Assembly (NCBI GenBank): GCA_026995045.1
Contig: JALWPK010000137.1
Coordinates: forward strand, 1 to 64,000
DNA length: 64,000 nt
Source: Gammaproteobacteria bacterium
Lineage (GTDB): Bacteria; Pseudomonadota; Gammaproteobacteria; SZUA-229
Reading direction: 5' to 3'
Below the pieces are notes generated by a model. That model did no database searches. It saw nothing but the letters and a program-made list of their open reading frames with translations, and had not been told where the DNA came from. This document shows, in pieces, positions 43,632-52,103 of the stretch (its first letter is position 1; each line of letters opens with the position of its first letter). Position numbers and translations under genes: made by a program.

Positions 43632-44468
43632 ATGCTTAAATCGTTGTTAACTGTCCTGCCTCTCGTACTGTTTTCACAAGCAGCACTGGCAATCACCCAG
43701 GTTTTTACCGTCGATGGCGCACGCTCCAAAATCACGCTGAGGCTGATTGATGTGGGTGGCGTTGATTCGGCGCCGGTTGATGTCGGACTTGACGGGGAGT
43801 TTGCTATCAACATCGGCGCGCCGACCGCTGGCGCCGCCACCACCGATCCGAAAAACTGGAACGTCAGCGCCGGTCTGATCAAGGACGATACGATTGCGCC
43901 TGTCAGCGCGGTGATTACTGCGCCACCGATCACACTGTCCGCCAACGGCGTGGTGGTGACCATCGACACCCTTGTGCTAACCGGTTTCAGCGTCGGCAAC
44001 AACTATCCGCCCACGACTCTGGCCGGCGGCCCGCCGGTCTCTTCGGGTTCGCAGACTACTAATGCCGAGTTTGTCGCTGCCGGCGACATTCAGATCGGAC
44101 CGACATCGGTACCAATACCCAACGCCCCGACACAAACGGCTGACACGGCTTTTTCAATTGAACTTGCGGACGCCGACCAGCTGGGCGGCGCAACCGGCAA
44201 TACCGTCGCCCACATTACGGCAACCACAGCCGCCACCATCACCACAACGGCCGCCGCCGGGCAACTTGAAGTGGTGCTGGATATGTACGGTTACGCCGAC
44301 TACAGCGGCGCGGTGAATCCGGCTCCAACAACGGGCGGCGGCAACTCAGGTGGCAGTGGCTCCTCTGGCGACAGTTCATCTCCCAGCGGCGGCGCGGCAG
44401 ACTGGTTGCTGCTGTCTGGTTTAACTGTTGCGCTGCTCGGCATTCGACGCCGAAACAAACAAGCGTAA
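43632..44468 (+). CDS. Secreted protein with GlyGly-CTERM-like sorting tail
   Basis: Signal peptide MLKSLLTVLPLVLFSQAALA; Gly/Ser-rich linker then GGAADWLLLSGLTVALLGIRRRNKQA. Confidence 0.65.
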   Translation: MLKSLLTVLPLVLFSQAALAITQVFTVDGARSKITLRLIDVGGVDSAPVDVGLDGEFAINIGAPTAGAATTDPKNWNVSAGLIKDDTIAPVSAVITAPPITLSANGVVVTIDTLVLTGFSVGNNYPPTTLAGGPPVSSGSQTTNAEFVAAGDIQIGPTSVPIPNAPTQTADTAFSIELADADQLGGATGNTVAHITATTAATITTTAAAGQLEVVLDMYGYADYSGAVNPAPTTGGGNSGGSGSSGDSSSPSGGAADWLLLSGLTVALLGIRRRNKQA

Positions 44469-44473
44469 AATCA

Positions 44474-44500
44474 TAACCGCCCTGACAGGCAGGGCGGTTA
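44474..44500. terminator. Bidirectional hairpin terminator between convergent genes
   Basis: TAACCGCCCTG-ACAGG-CAGGGCGGTTA, 11-bp perfect stem. Confidence 0.65.
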
Positions 44501-45307
44501 GCGTTTAACGTTTTCGATTACGCCGTCGCGTTCCAGCTTCATTTCGATGCTGGTTGAAAACAACAACCCCATGATGATGCTGTTGATATTGTCCGGGTTG
44601 TTCAGCGCTACGCCGTTGATTTCCATGACGATGTCGCCTGGCTGGATGCCGATGCTGTCCAGGTAAACACCTTCCGGCGGGTTGATCTGATAGCCCAGCA
44701 CATTGCCATCGCGCGATACCGGCCTGGCGCCCATCAGTTGCAACAGCCCGGACGGGCCATCATTGACAATCAAATCGCGCACTTCGGCCAGCGCGGTTTG
44801 CGCATCCATGTCTTCAATGCCGGGGATGATATCGTTGCCGCTTTCCGTCGCTGTCGAAGTAGATGCCGTCGGGTTCTGTTGAATAATGACGCCTGCTGTC
44901 TGACTTCCGCCAGACAATGCGCCCTGCTCGCTATCACGCGAACGTTGCGCATCATAGGCGTCGTTCGCGTTGTGCGGTTCCGCAAACGTTGACCCAGCCC
45001 TTCCGCCACGTGCGGTTGTCGAGCTTTGCCCGCCGCCTGTTCGGGCTGGCCAGGATGATGGCGCGTTGTTCACATGTGTCATTAGCGTGTTGTTGCGCGC
45101 CGGGTGTTGCGCCATGCGCTCACCTGCTGTGCGCTGGCTGCCGGCCTTGAACGATGCCGACCGTCTGTCTGCCTGATGTTGTGTAACCGACTGCAAATCA
45201 GTGTTCCGGTTTACAACTGTTTCATCATCCCACACCGAGTAAAGCGCTGTAGCGATAATCAGCGCACCGGCCGGCATGACCCAGTTGTTGTTATGAAACA
45301 ACCACAT
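44498..45307 (-). CDS. GspC-like PDZ-domain protein (orphan)
   Basis: N-terminal TM; C-terminal GYQINPPEGVYLDSIGIQPGDIVMEINGVALNNPDNINSIIMGLLFSTSIEMKLERDG. Confidence 0.65.
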   Translation of the reverse strand: MWLFHNNNWVMPAGALIIATALYSVWDDETVVNRNTDLQSVTQHQADRRSASFKAGSQRTAGERMAQHPARNNTLMTHVNNAPSSWPARTGGGQSSTTARGGRAGSTFAEPHNANDAYDAQRSRDSEQGALSGGSQTAGVIIQQNPTASTSTATESGNDIIPGIEDMDAQTALAEVRDLIVNDGPSGLLQLMGARPVSRDGNVLGYQINPPEGVYLDSIGIQPGDIVMEINGVALNNPDNINSIIMGLLFSTSIEMKLERDGVIENVKR

Positions 45308-45309
45308 GA

Positions 45310-46962
45310 TTATTCTTCAGGCGAGTCTTTACCGCTTTCCAGTTCGTGCGGCAATTTGCCGCCATGTTTTTTCAGCAGCTCAATCATCTCGACACGGTCT
45401 TTTTCGATGGCCCACTGCAAGGCGGTTTTGCCTTCCTTGTCGATAACATTGACGTCGATACCGGCATCAATCAGCATACTGCCGATTTTTACAAAGCCGC
45501 TGGCGGCGGCGTAGATCATGGCGTTGCGTTTGTTTTCATCACGATGATTGACTTTGGCGCCCTTGCCAAGCAGATAGTCCACTGCCGCTATCTTGCCACC
45601 GCTGGTGGCGAAAATCAGGGGACTGACGCCGCCGTTGTTGGTGGCGTTAACATCAGCGCCGTGCTCAACCAGATTTTCGATATTTTTCATGTTGCCTTTC
45701 AGTGAGGCGTACATCAACGATGTGTTGCCGTCTTTTTCACGCGCGTCCACCTTGGCGCCGGCCTTGAGCAATGTGTCCGTTGCTTCCAGGCGCTCTTTCT
45801 GCGCGGCCTGAATCAATGCCGTGCGCCCCATGCTGTCGTGTATTTCGGTATCGGCGCCTGCTGCAAGCAGTATTTTGATGCTGCCATCATGATTCAATGC
45901 GGCGGCATTAATCATGGCCGTGCGGTTATCCTTGTCGCCATGATTCACTTTTGCGCCGTTTTTAATCAGCAGTTTTACGATTTCATCATGCCCCTTGCGC
46001 GCAGCATAGATGAGGGGAGTTTTTTTGAAATTATCCTGCGCATTGACGTCAGCGCCTTTTTTCAATAACCATTTCGCCAGCTTGATGTCATTGTTGTTGG
46101 CTGCGATCATCAACGCGGTGACGCCATCAATCAGTGGCGTGTCGACTTTCAGACCACGGTCGACATACAGTTTGACCAGGTCGAGGTTGCCCTTGATCAG
46201 GGCGTGATGGAAACCATTCATGCCTTCGTTGTCAGACTCGAACAGGTCGGCGCCCTTGTCCGCCAGCATGCTGACCAGTTCGGTCTGTCCCGCCTGCGCC
46301 GCCAGCAACAAGGCGGTGACATTGAATTCGTCCTTGATGTTCACGTCGATGCCATGCTCGATTAACCATTTGGCCGTGTCGTACTGTTTGCCGTTGATTG
46401 CGATAATCAACGCAGACGAACCGTCATCGTCCGTTGCGTTGATGTTGGCGCCTCGCTTGACCAACAGCTCCAGTACCGGAATCTCGCCGCGAAATGCCGC
46501 CCATAACAAGGCGGTTGCGCCACGCTTGTCTTCAGACTCGATACGCGCGCCCTTGTCCAGCAGGTAGTCGACTATCGCCTTGTGTCCAAACTTGGCGGCG
46601 ACAATCAGCGCGTTGTCGCCATCATCATCTTTCAGGTTGATGCTTGCGCCCTTGTCTATCAACAGTTTGACCGTATCAAGATGGCCTTCTGAAGCCGCCC
46701 ATAACAAGGCGGTTGCGCCCTTGGGGTCACGCCAGTCAACATTGGTACCTTCTTCCAGCATGCCCTTGATGACTTCATTGTTACCATTGCGCGCCGCCTG
46801 GATAAACATTTGTTCCTGCGCAGTCTGGCCGGCTATGGCTGACTGCTGGGGAATGGTCGGTATATCGTCTTCAGCAAACGCATGCATCGACACCGTAAAC
46901 AACAGTGATGCGCCGGCAACGACTGCGCTGTAATGAACAAGTTTATTTAAACGATGACTCAT
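45310..46962 (-). CDS. Exported ankyrin-repeat protein
   Basis: Signal peptide followed by many about 33-aa ankyrin repeats (GATALLWAASEGHLDTVKLLIDKGASINLKDDDGDNALIVAAKFGHKAIVDYLLDKGA). Confidence 0.92.
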   Translation of the reverse strand: MSHRLNKLVHYSAVVAGASLLFTVSMHAFAEDDIPTIPQQSAIAGQTAQEQMFIQAARNGNNEVIKGMLEEGTNVDWRDPKGATALLWAASEGHLDTVKLLIDKGASINLKDDDGDNALIVAAKFGHKAIVDYLLDKGARIESEDKRGATALLWAAFRGEIPVLELLVKRGANINATDDDGSSALIIAINGKQYDTAKWLIEHGIDVNIKDEFNVTALLLAAQAGQTELVSMLADKGADLFESDNEGMNGFHHALIKGNLDLVKLYVDRGLKVDTPLIDGVTALMIAANNNDIKLAKWLLKKGADVNAQDNFKKTPLIYAARKGHDEIVKLLIKNGAKVNHGDKDNRTAMINAAALNHDGSIKILLAAGADTEIHDSMGRTALIQAAQKERLEATDTLLKAGAKVDAREKDGNTSLMYASLKGNMKNIENLVEHGADVNATNNGGVSPLIFATSGGKIAAVDYLLGKGAKVNHRDENKRNAMIYAAASGFVKIGSMLIDAGIDVNVIDKEGKTALQWAIEKDRVEMIELLKKHGGKLPHELESGKDSPEE

Positions 46963-47030
46963 AACCCTACCTACCTTTTATTGATGATTGAAAAAACGAG
47001 CATATCTTCTCATTGCTGTTTGACATACGC

Positions 47031-47420
47031 TCATTGTTTGATAATGCTGCATGCGTACCAGTCCATTTCAGGATGACGGGCCTTTACTTCAGGCCTGAAC
47101 ATTACCTGTGTTTGCAGTTTGAAATACCCCGGCCAGGGCACGCCGCGTGACTGTCTGATAATTTCGATAAATTTCTGTGTCTCATCGTGCGGCGCATCGC
47201 CTGCTTGACTGACATATTTCACTTCACCAAAGCAGGCAAGCTTGTTCCAGTCTGTTTTGGGCTGGATGCGCACCATCAAATCAATGCGACATTTTTCCGT
47301 ATCATCAAGCTGATGCATAAATGTATTGCAGGCAAGCTTGCGCAGGCGGGCGGTAACGTGTTCGCCTGACCATGCCGGTGAGGCCAGTGAAAAGAGTACG
47401 ATTGTAATTATCATTCGCAT
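47031..47420 (-). CDS. Small exported protein of unknown function
   Basis: Signal peptide MIITIVLFSLASPAWSGE; four Cys; start overlaps the 3' end of the cusA-like gene. Confidence 0.5.
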   Translation of the reverse strand: MRMIITIVLFSLASPAWSGEHVTARLRKLACNTFMHQLDDTEKCRIDLMVRIQPKTDWNKLACFGEVKYVSQAGDAPHDETQKFIEIIRQSRGVPWPGYFKLQTQVMFRPEVKARHPEMDWYACSIIKQ

Positions 47421-50400
47421 GATACGAGCCTTCCTGTTTTCAGTTTGTGTGACATCCACAGGTAATACAGCGCGGGAATCAGCACCATCGAAACCAGTGG
47501 CGCCGTCAGCATACCACCCAGCATGGGCGCTGCTATTCGCGCCATGACTTCCGAACCAGCGCCGCCGCCGAGCATGATGGGCAACAAGCCCGAGATTATT
47601 ACGGCCACGGTCATTACCTTGGGCCGCACACGCGACAAGGCGCCCTCGATGACCGCTTCACGCAATTCTGTGAGGTTTGCAGGCTTGCGCGTTTTGACGG
47701 ACTGTTCCAGATAAACCAGCATCACCACGCCGAACTCGGCCGCCACTCCGGCGAGCGCTATAAAACCAACCGCCACCGCGACCGACAGGTTATAGTCCAG
47801 CAAATACAGCAACCAGAATCCGCCGACCAGCGCCAGCGGCAAGGAACTGATAACCATCATCGCCGATGTCATGTTGTTGAAGTTCAGATATAAAAGCACC
47901 ACGATCAGTATCAGTGTCACCGGGACAATGTATGCGAGCCGCTGCTTGGCGCGCTGCATGTATTGATACTGACCCGCCCAGCTGATGGTATAGCCTGAGG
48001 GCAATTTCAGTTTTTCCGCCAGCAGGGCGCGCGCATCTTCCACGTAGGATCCGATATCGCGTCCACGTATATCGAGGTAGACCCAGCCGTTAAGCCGGGC
48101 GTTTTCGGTTTTGATAACCGCCGGGCCGTCCTTGATGGTGATGGTGGCGATCTCTTCCAGCCTCAGGGTTTCCCTGCCGGGCGCAAAAATCGGCAGGCGT
48201 TTTAACTGTTCCGGCGAATCACGATAACTCAGTGGAAAACGCATATTGATGGGGTAGCGCTCGCGGCCTTCCACGGTATAGGCGATGTTGGTGCCGCCCA
48301 CGGCCATGCTGATATAGTCCTGGATTTCGCGTACGCTCAAATCGTATCGCGCAGCAAGGTCGCGGTCGACGGTGAAGTCAACATAGTGCGCGCCGCCCAC
48401 GCGTTCGGAATACACACTGTGCGTTCCCGGCAGGGTTTTCAGCAAACGCTCAATGTCCTGGCCAATGGATTCTATGACCTGTAAATCCGGCCCGGCTATT
48501 TTCACACCCACTGGAGTTTTGATGCCGGTGGCCAGCATGTCGATGCGCGCGGAAATCGGCATCAACCAGGCATTGGTGACGCCGGGAACCTGTACGATTC
48601 TGTCCAGCTCTTCAATCAAACCCTGGATATCCAGTCCTTCGCGCCACTGATCCTCCGGTTTCAGCTGAATTGTGGTTTCCATCATGGTGAGCGGCGCGGG
48701 GTCGGTGGCTGTTTCCGCGCGCCCGGCCTTGCCGAATACGCGCACCACTTCGGGCACGGTTTTGATTAGCCGGTCGGTTTGCTGCAACAGTTCACGTGCC
48801 TTGCCGATGGAAAGCCCCGGCAGGGTGCTTGGCATGTACAACAAATCGCCCTCGTTCAACTGCGGCATGAACTCGGCGCCCATTTTGACATACGGCCACA
48901 GGGTTGAAGCGACCAGCAAGACAGCAAGCAGAACAACCTGCCACGGTTTGCGCAACGCCCAATCAACCAGCGGGCGATAGCTTCGCAGCATCAACCGATT
49001 AACAGGATTATTGCCTTCCGCCATGATGCGCCCGCGAATCAGATAAACCAGCAGCGCAGGCACAAGCGTGATGGACAATATGGCGGCTGCGGCCATTGCA
49101 TAGGTCTTGGTGTACGCCAGTGGTGAAAACAATCGTCCTTCCTGCGCCTGCAGTGTAAACACCGGCAAAAAGCTGATGGTGATAATCACCAGCGAGAAAA
49201 ACAGCGGCGCGCCGACTTCATTCAATGCGCTCCTGATTGCTTCGATGCGATTACCGTTCGACAGGTTTTCTTCCATGTGTTTGTGCACGTTTTCAATCAT
49301 CACGATAGCCGCATCCACCATCGCGCCGATAGCAATCGCGATGCCGCCCAGCGACATGATGTTGGCGTTGATGCCCTGCAACCGCATAATGATAAAGGCG
49401 CACAGTATGCCAATCGGCAGGGTGATCAGAATCACCAGCGCCGAGCGCAGATGCACCAGGAACAGGGCGCAGACAATCACCACCAGCAGAAACTCTTCCA
49501 GCAAACGGCTTTGCAGCGTGCTGACTGCGCGTTCAATCAGCGACGCCCGGTTGTAGGTTTCGACGATCTCCACTCCATCGGGCAAACCCTGTTGCAGCTC
49601 GGCCAGCTTTTGTTTGACCCGTTCGATGGTGGTTCTGGCGTTTTCGCCCCAGCGCATCACCACGATGCCGCCAACCACTTCGCCCTCACCATCGAGGTCC
49701 GCAATGCCGCGTCGCAGTTGCGGCCCGGTGCGGATGTCTGCGATGTCAGACAGCACCAGTGAATTGCCGGACAGTCTTTTTCTCACATAGGGCACGTTTT
49801 CAAGATCCCGGATATCCGAGATATAGCCTCGCCCACGCAACATGTATTCAGTTTCGCCAAATTCGATAACCGAACCGCTGACTTCGTTGTTGGCGTCAAG
49901 TATCGCCTTGCGAATGCCTTGCAGAGTCAGATTGCTGACCTGCATCTGCCCTGGGTCAATCACCACCTGATACTGCTTGACCATGCCACCGAGCGTGGCC
50001 ACTTCCGCCACGCCGGGAAGGGTTTGCAGTTCGTATTTCAAAAACCAGTCCTGCAAACTGCGCAGTTCCGCCAGATCATGCTGGTGATTTCTGTCCACCA
50101 GGGCATACTGGTATACCCAGCCGACGCCGCTGGCGTCCGGGCCAAGCGTGGGCTGCACGCCCTCCGGCAACTGGCCAGTCACCTGGTTAAGGTATTCCAG
50201 CACGCGGGTGCGCGCCCAGTAGGGATCAGTGTCATCATCGAAGATGACATAGACATAGGAGTCGCCAAAAAAGGAATAGCCGCGCACGCTGGTGGCGCCC
50301 GGCACGGACAGCATGGCGCTGGTGAGCGGATAGGTCACCTGGTCCTCGACAATTTGCGGCGCCTGTCCGGGATAGGGCGTTTTGATAATCACCTGCACAT

Positions 50401-50530
50401 CGGAAAGATCCGGTATCGCATCCAGCGGAATACTGCGCAACGCGAGGGCGCCGGACAGGCTTAACAACACCGCCAGCAATAACACCAGCGAGCGGTTGTT
50501 AATCGACCAGTTGATGATGCGGTTAATCAT
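47411..50530 (-). CDS. Heavy-metal RND efflux pump, CusA/CzcA family
   Basis: 1039 aa; NNRSLVLLLAVLLSLSGALALRSIPLDAIPDLSDVQVIIKTPYPGQAPQIVEDQVTYPL; GGIAIAIGAMVDAAIVMIEN. Confidence 0.95.
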   Translation of the reverse strand: MINRIINWSINNRSLVLLLAVLLSLSGALALRSIPLDAIPDLSDVQVIIKTPYPGQAPQIVEDQVTYPLTSAMLSVPGATSVRGYSFFGDSYVYVIFDDDTDPYWARTRVLEYLNQVTGQLPEGVQPTLGPDASGVGWVYQYALVDRNHQHDLAELRSLQDWFLKYELQTLPGVAEVATLGGMVKQYQVVIDPGQMQVSNLTLQGIRKAILDANNEVSGSVIEFGETEYMLRGRGYISDIRDLENVPYVRKRLSGNSLVLSDIADIRTGPQLRRGIADLDGEGEVVGGIVVMRWGENARTTIERVKQKLAELQQGLPDGVEIVETYNRASLIERAVSTLQSRLLEEFLLVVIVCALFLVHLRSALVILITLPIGILCAFIIMRLQGINANIMSLGGIAIAIGAMVDAAIVMIENVHKHMEENLSNGNRIEAIRSALNEVGAPLFFSLVIITISFLPVFTLQAQEGRLFSPLAYTKTYAMAAAAILSITLVPALLVYLIRGRIMAEGNNPVNRLMLRSYRPLVDWALRKPWQVVLLAVLLVASTLWPYVKMGAEFMPQLNEGDLLYMPSTLPGLSIGKARELLQQTDRLIKTVPEVVRVFGKAGRAETATDPAPLTMMETTIQLKPEDQWREGLDIQGLIEELDRIVQVPGVTNAWLMPISARIDMLATGIKTPVGVKIAGPDLQVIESIGQDIERLLKTLPGTHSVYSERVGGAHYVDFTVDRDLAARYDLSVREIQDYISMAVGGTNIAYTVEGRERYPINMRFPLSYRDSPEQLKRLPIFAPGRETLRLEEIATITIKDGPAVIKTENARLNGWVYLDIRGRDIGSYVEDARALLAEKLKLPSGYTISWAGQYQYMQRAKQRLAYIVPVTLILIVVLLYLNFNNMTSAMMVISSLPLALVGGFWLLYLLDYNLSVAVAVGFIALAGVAAEFGVVMLVYLEQSVKTRKPANLTELREAVIEGALSRVRPKVMTVAVIISGLLPIMLGGGAGSEVMARIAAPMLGGMLTAPLVSMVLIPALYYLWMSHKLKTGRLVSCE

Positions 50531-50554
50531 GCCTGCTGTGTCTGACCTGCATCA

Positions 50555-51892
50555 TCATTCCGCCATTCTTCTGAAGCCGGCTCTCAGGTTGCTCTCTGAA
50601 TCGAGCAGAAACTGGCCGGACACCACGACCTTGTCGCCTTCCTGCAAGCCTTCCAGCACTTGCACATAATCGCCGCTTTCAATTCCGGTCTTGATGGCCA
50701 CCGGCTGAAAGCCGCCATCCTCCAGCATACGCACCACATGGGTTTCGTTTTCATAACGAATCAGCGCATCGCGCGGCACGCTCAGGATGTTGTCATGCCG
50801 GTCGCCCACCACGGTGGCTTTGACGTACATGGAGTTTTGCACCAGGAACTGCGGCACATTGAACGCGAAACGAACGCCTATGGTGCGCGCGCTCGATGTC
50901 ATGCGTGAGGCTTTCTGACTGACAATGCCCGGCCAGGTTTTAGACGGCGCATGCGGGATGGTCAGCTCGGCGGGGTAGCCGTTTTCGATCCAGGCGATGT
51001 CGCGCTGCACCGCATCGGCCACTACGGTGATTCTGGCGTATGCCTGCTCCGCATACAGCTCCTGCCCGGCGTCAACCACCATGCCCGCCTCAACCTTGCC
51101 CAGGGGTATCAATGTGCCGGTATCCGGCGCCAGCAAATCGAATTCGGTGAGTATGCTGCCGCTTTGTTCCAGCTCGCGTATCTGCGCATTGCTCAGTCCA
51201 ATCTGCCTCAAGCGCTGACGACTGTTCTCCAGCAACGACTGCGAATCATCCGGCGGTGACTCTGTCTGGTCGTCCGACTGGAGGCTGGTTGCCGCTTCTG
51301 TTTCGCTCGTGGCTTCGTCGTCTATTTGCGCGGCGCCTTGCTTCTGTGCGTTATATAACGCAAGGTGTTCCGCCTGTGCATCTTCCGCCAGTTGCGACAC
51401 CATGGTGAGCAGCTTGTCGCCCTGTTTGACGAGTTGTTTGTCGGCAATATAAACCCGCTGCACCTTGCCGGTGACGGGCGCTCTCAATTTGTAGCGTTTG
51501 CCGGACTTGATTGAGCGCACAAAGCCTGGCGCGGTGACCTTGCGGAACAAAGTGCGTTTTTCCACGGTGTCCAGCTTGATGCCAAAGTTATGCCGCACAT
51601 CAGGTGAAATTCTGACAACCGGAAAATCACTGTCATCCGTTGCGGAATCCGGCTGTATTGCTTTTTCGACCAGCTTCATGCCGCATATTGGGCAGCTTCC
51701 CGGCTGGTCGGATATTATCTGTGAATGCATCGGGCAGACATAACCCGGTTCGAGGTGTCTGGCTGCATGCTCCATAGCGGTTTCGGTTGGTTTGGGCGGG
51801 TTGAGCACATAACGCTCAAGCGCCACGCCGCCTGCCAGCGCCGAGGCAAGCACGATTATTCCAACAACTAATCTAGATACATTCATGGTCAC
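50555..51892 (-). CDS. RND membrane fusion protein, CusB family, with N-terminal metal-binding motif
   Basis: YVCPMHSQIISDQPGSCPICGMKLVEK followed by HlyD/CusB-like domains. Confidence 0.92.
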   Translation of the reverse strand: MTMNVSRLVVGIIVLASALAGGVALERYVLNPPKPTETAMEHAARHLEPGYVCPMHSQIISDQPGSCPICGMKLVEKAIQPDSATDDSDFPVVRISPDVRHNFGIKLDTVEKRTLFRKVTAPGFVRSIKSGKRYKLRAPVTGKVQRVYIADKQLVKQGDKLLTMVSQLAEDAQAEHLALYNAQKQGAAQIDDEATSETEAATSLQSDDQTESPPDDSQSLLENSRQRLRQIGLSNAQIRELEQSGSILTEFDLLAPDTGTLIPLGKVEAGMVVDAGQELYAEQAYARITVVADAVQRDIAWIENGYPAELTIPHAPSKTWPGIVSQKASRMTSSARTIGVRFAFNVPQFLVQNSMYVKATVVGDRHDNILSVPRDALIRYENETHVVRMLEDGGFQPVAIKTGIESGDYVQVLEGLQEGDKVVVSGQFLLDSESNLRAGFRRMAE

Positions 51893-52029
51893 TCATTCCG
51901 GGGCTAATTGTCTGGCCTCGCTTGGCTTTATCTTTAGCATTACATTTATTTCCTGACAGGTGACGTTATCAGCTTGCAGTAAACCAGTCATTCATATCAG
52001 TTCCAAATTACAAACCCGGAAGGGAAAAA

Positions 52030-52089
52030 GACCCGGCCAGGCCGGGTCTGAAAAAATAATCCATCACCCGGGCTATTCCCGGGTGATGG
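52030..52089 (-). terminator. Tandem rho-independent terminators 3' of the SELENBP-like gene
   Basis: CCATCACCCGGG-CTATT-CCCGGGTGATGG then GACCCGGCC-A-GGCCGGGTC, each followed on the minus strand by a T-rich run. Confidence 0.88.
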
Positions 52090-52103
52090 AGAATAACACA
52101 CCG

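Noticed and set aside
45400-46860. Ankyrin region as DNA tandem repeat or CRISPR-like array
   Set aside because: Periodicity is at the protein level (about 33 aa) with diverged DNA; not a CRISPR or simple tandem repeat.
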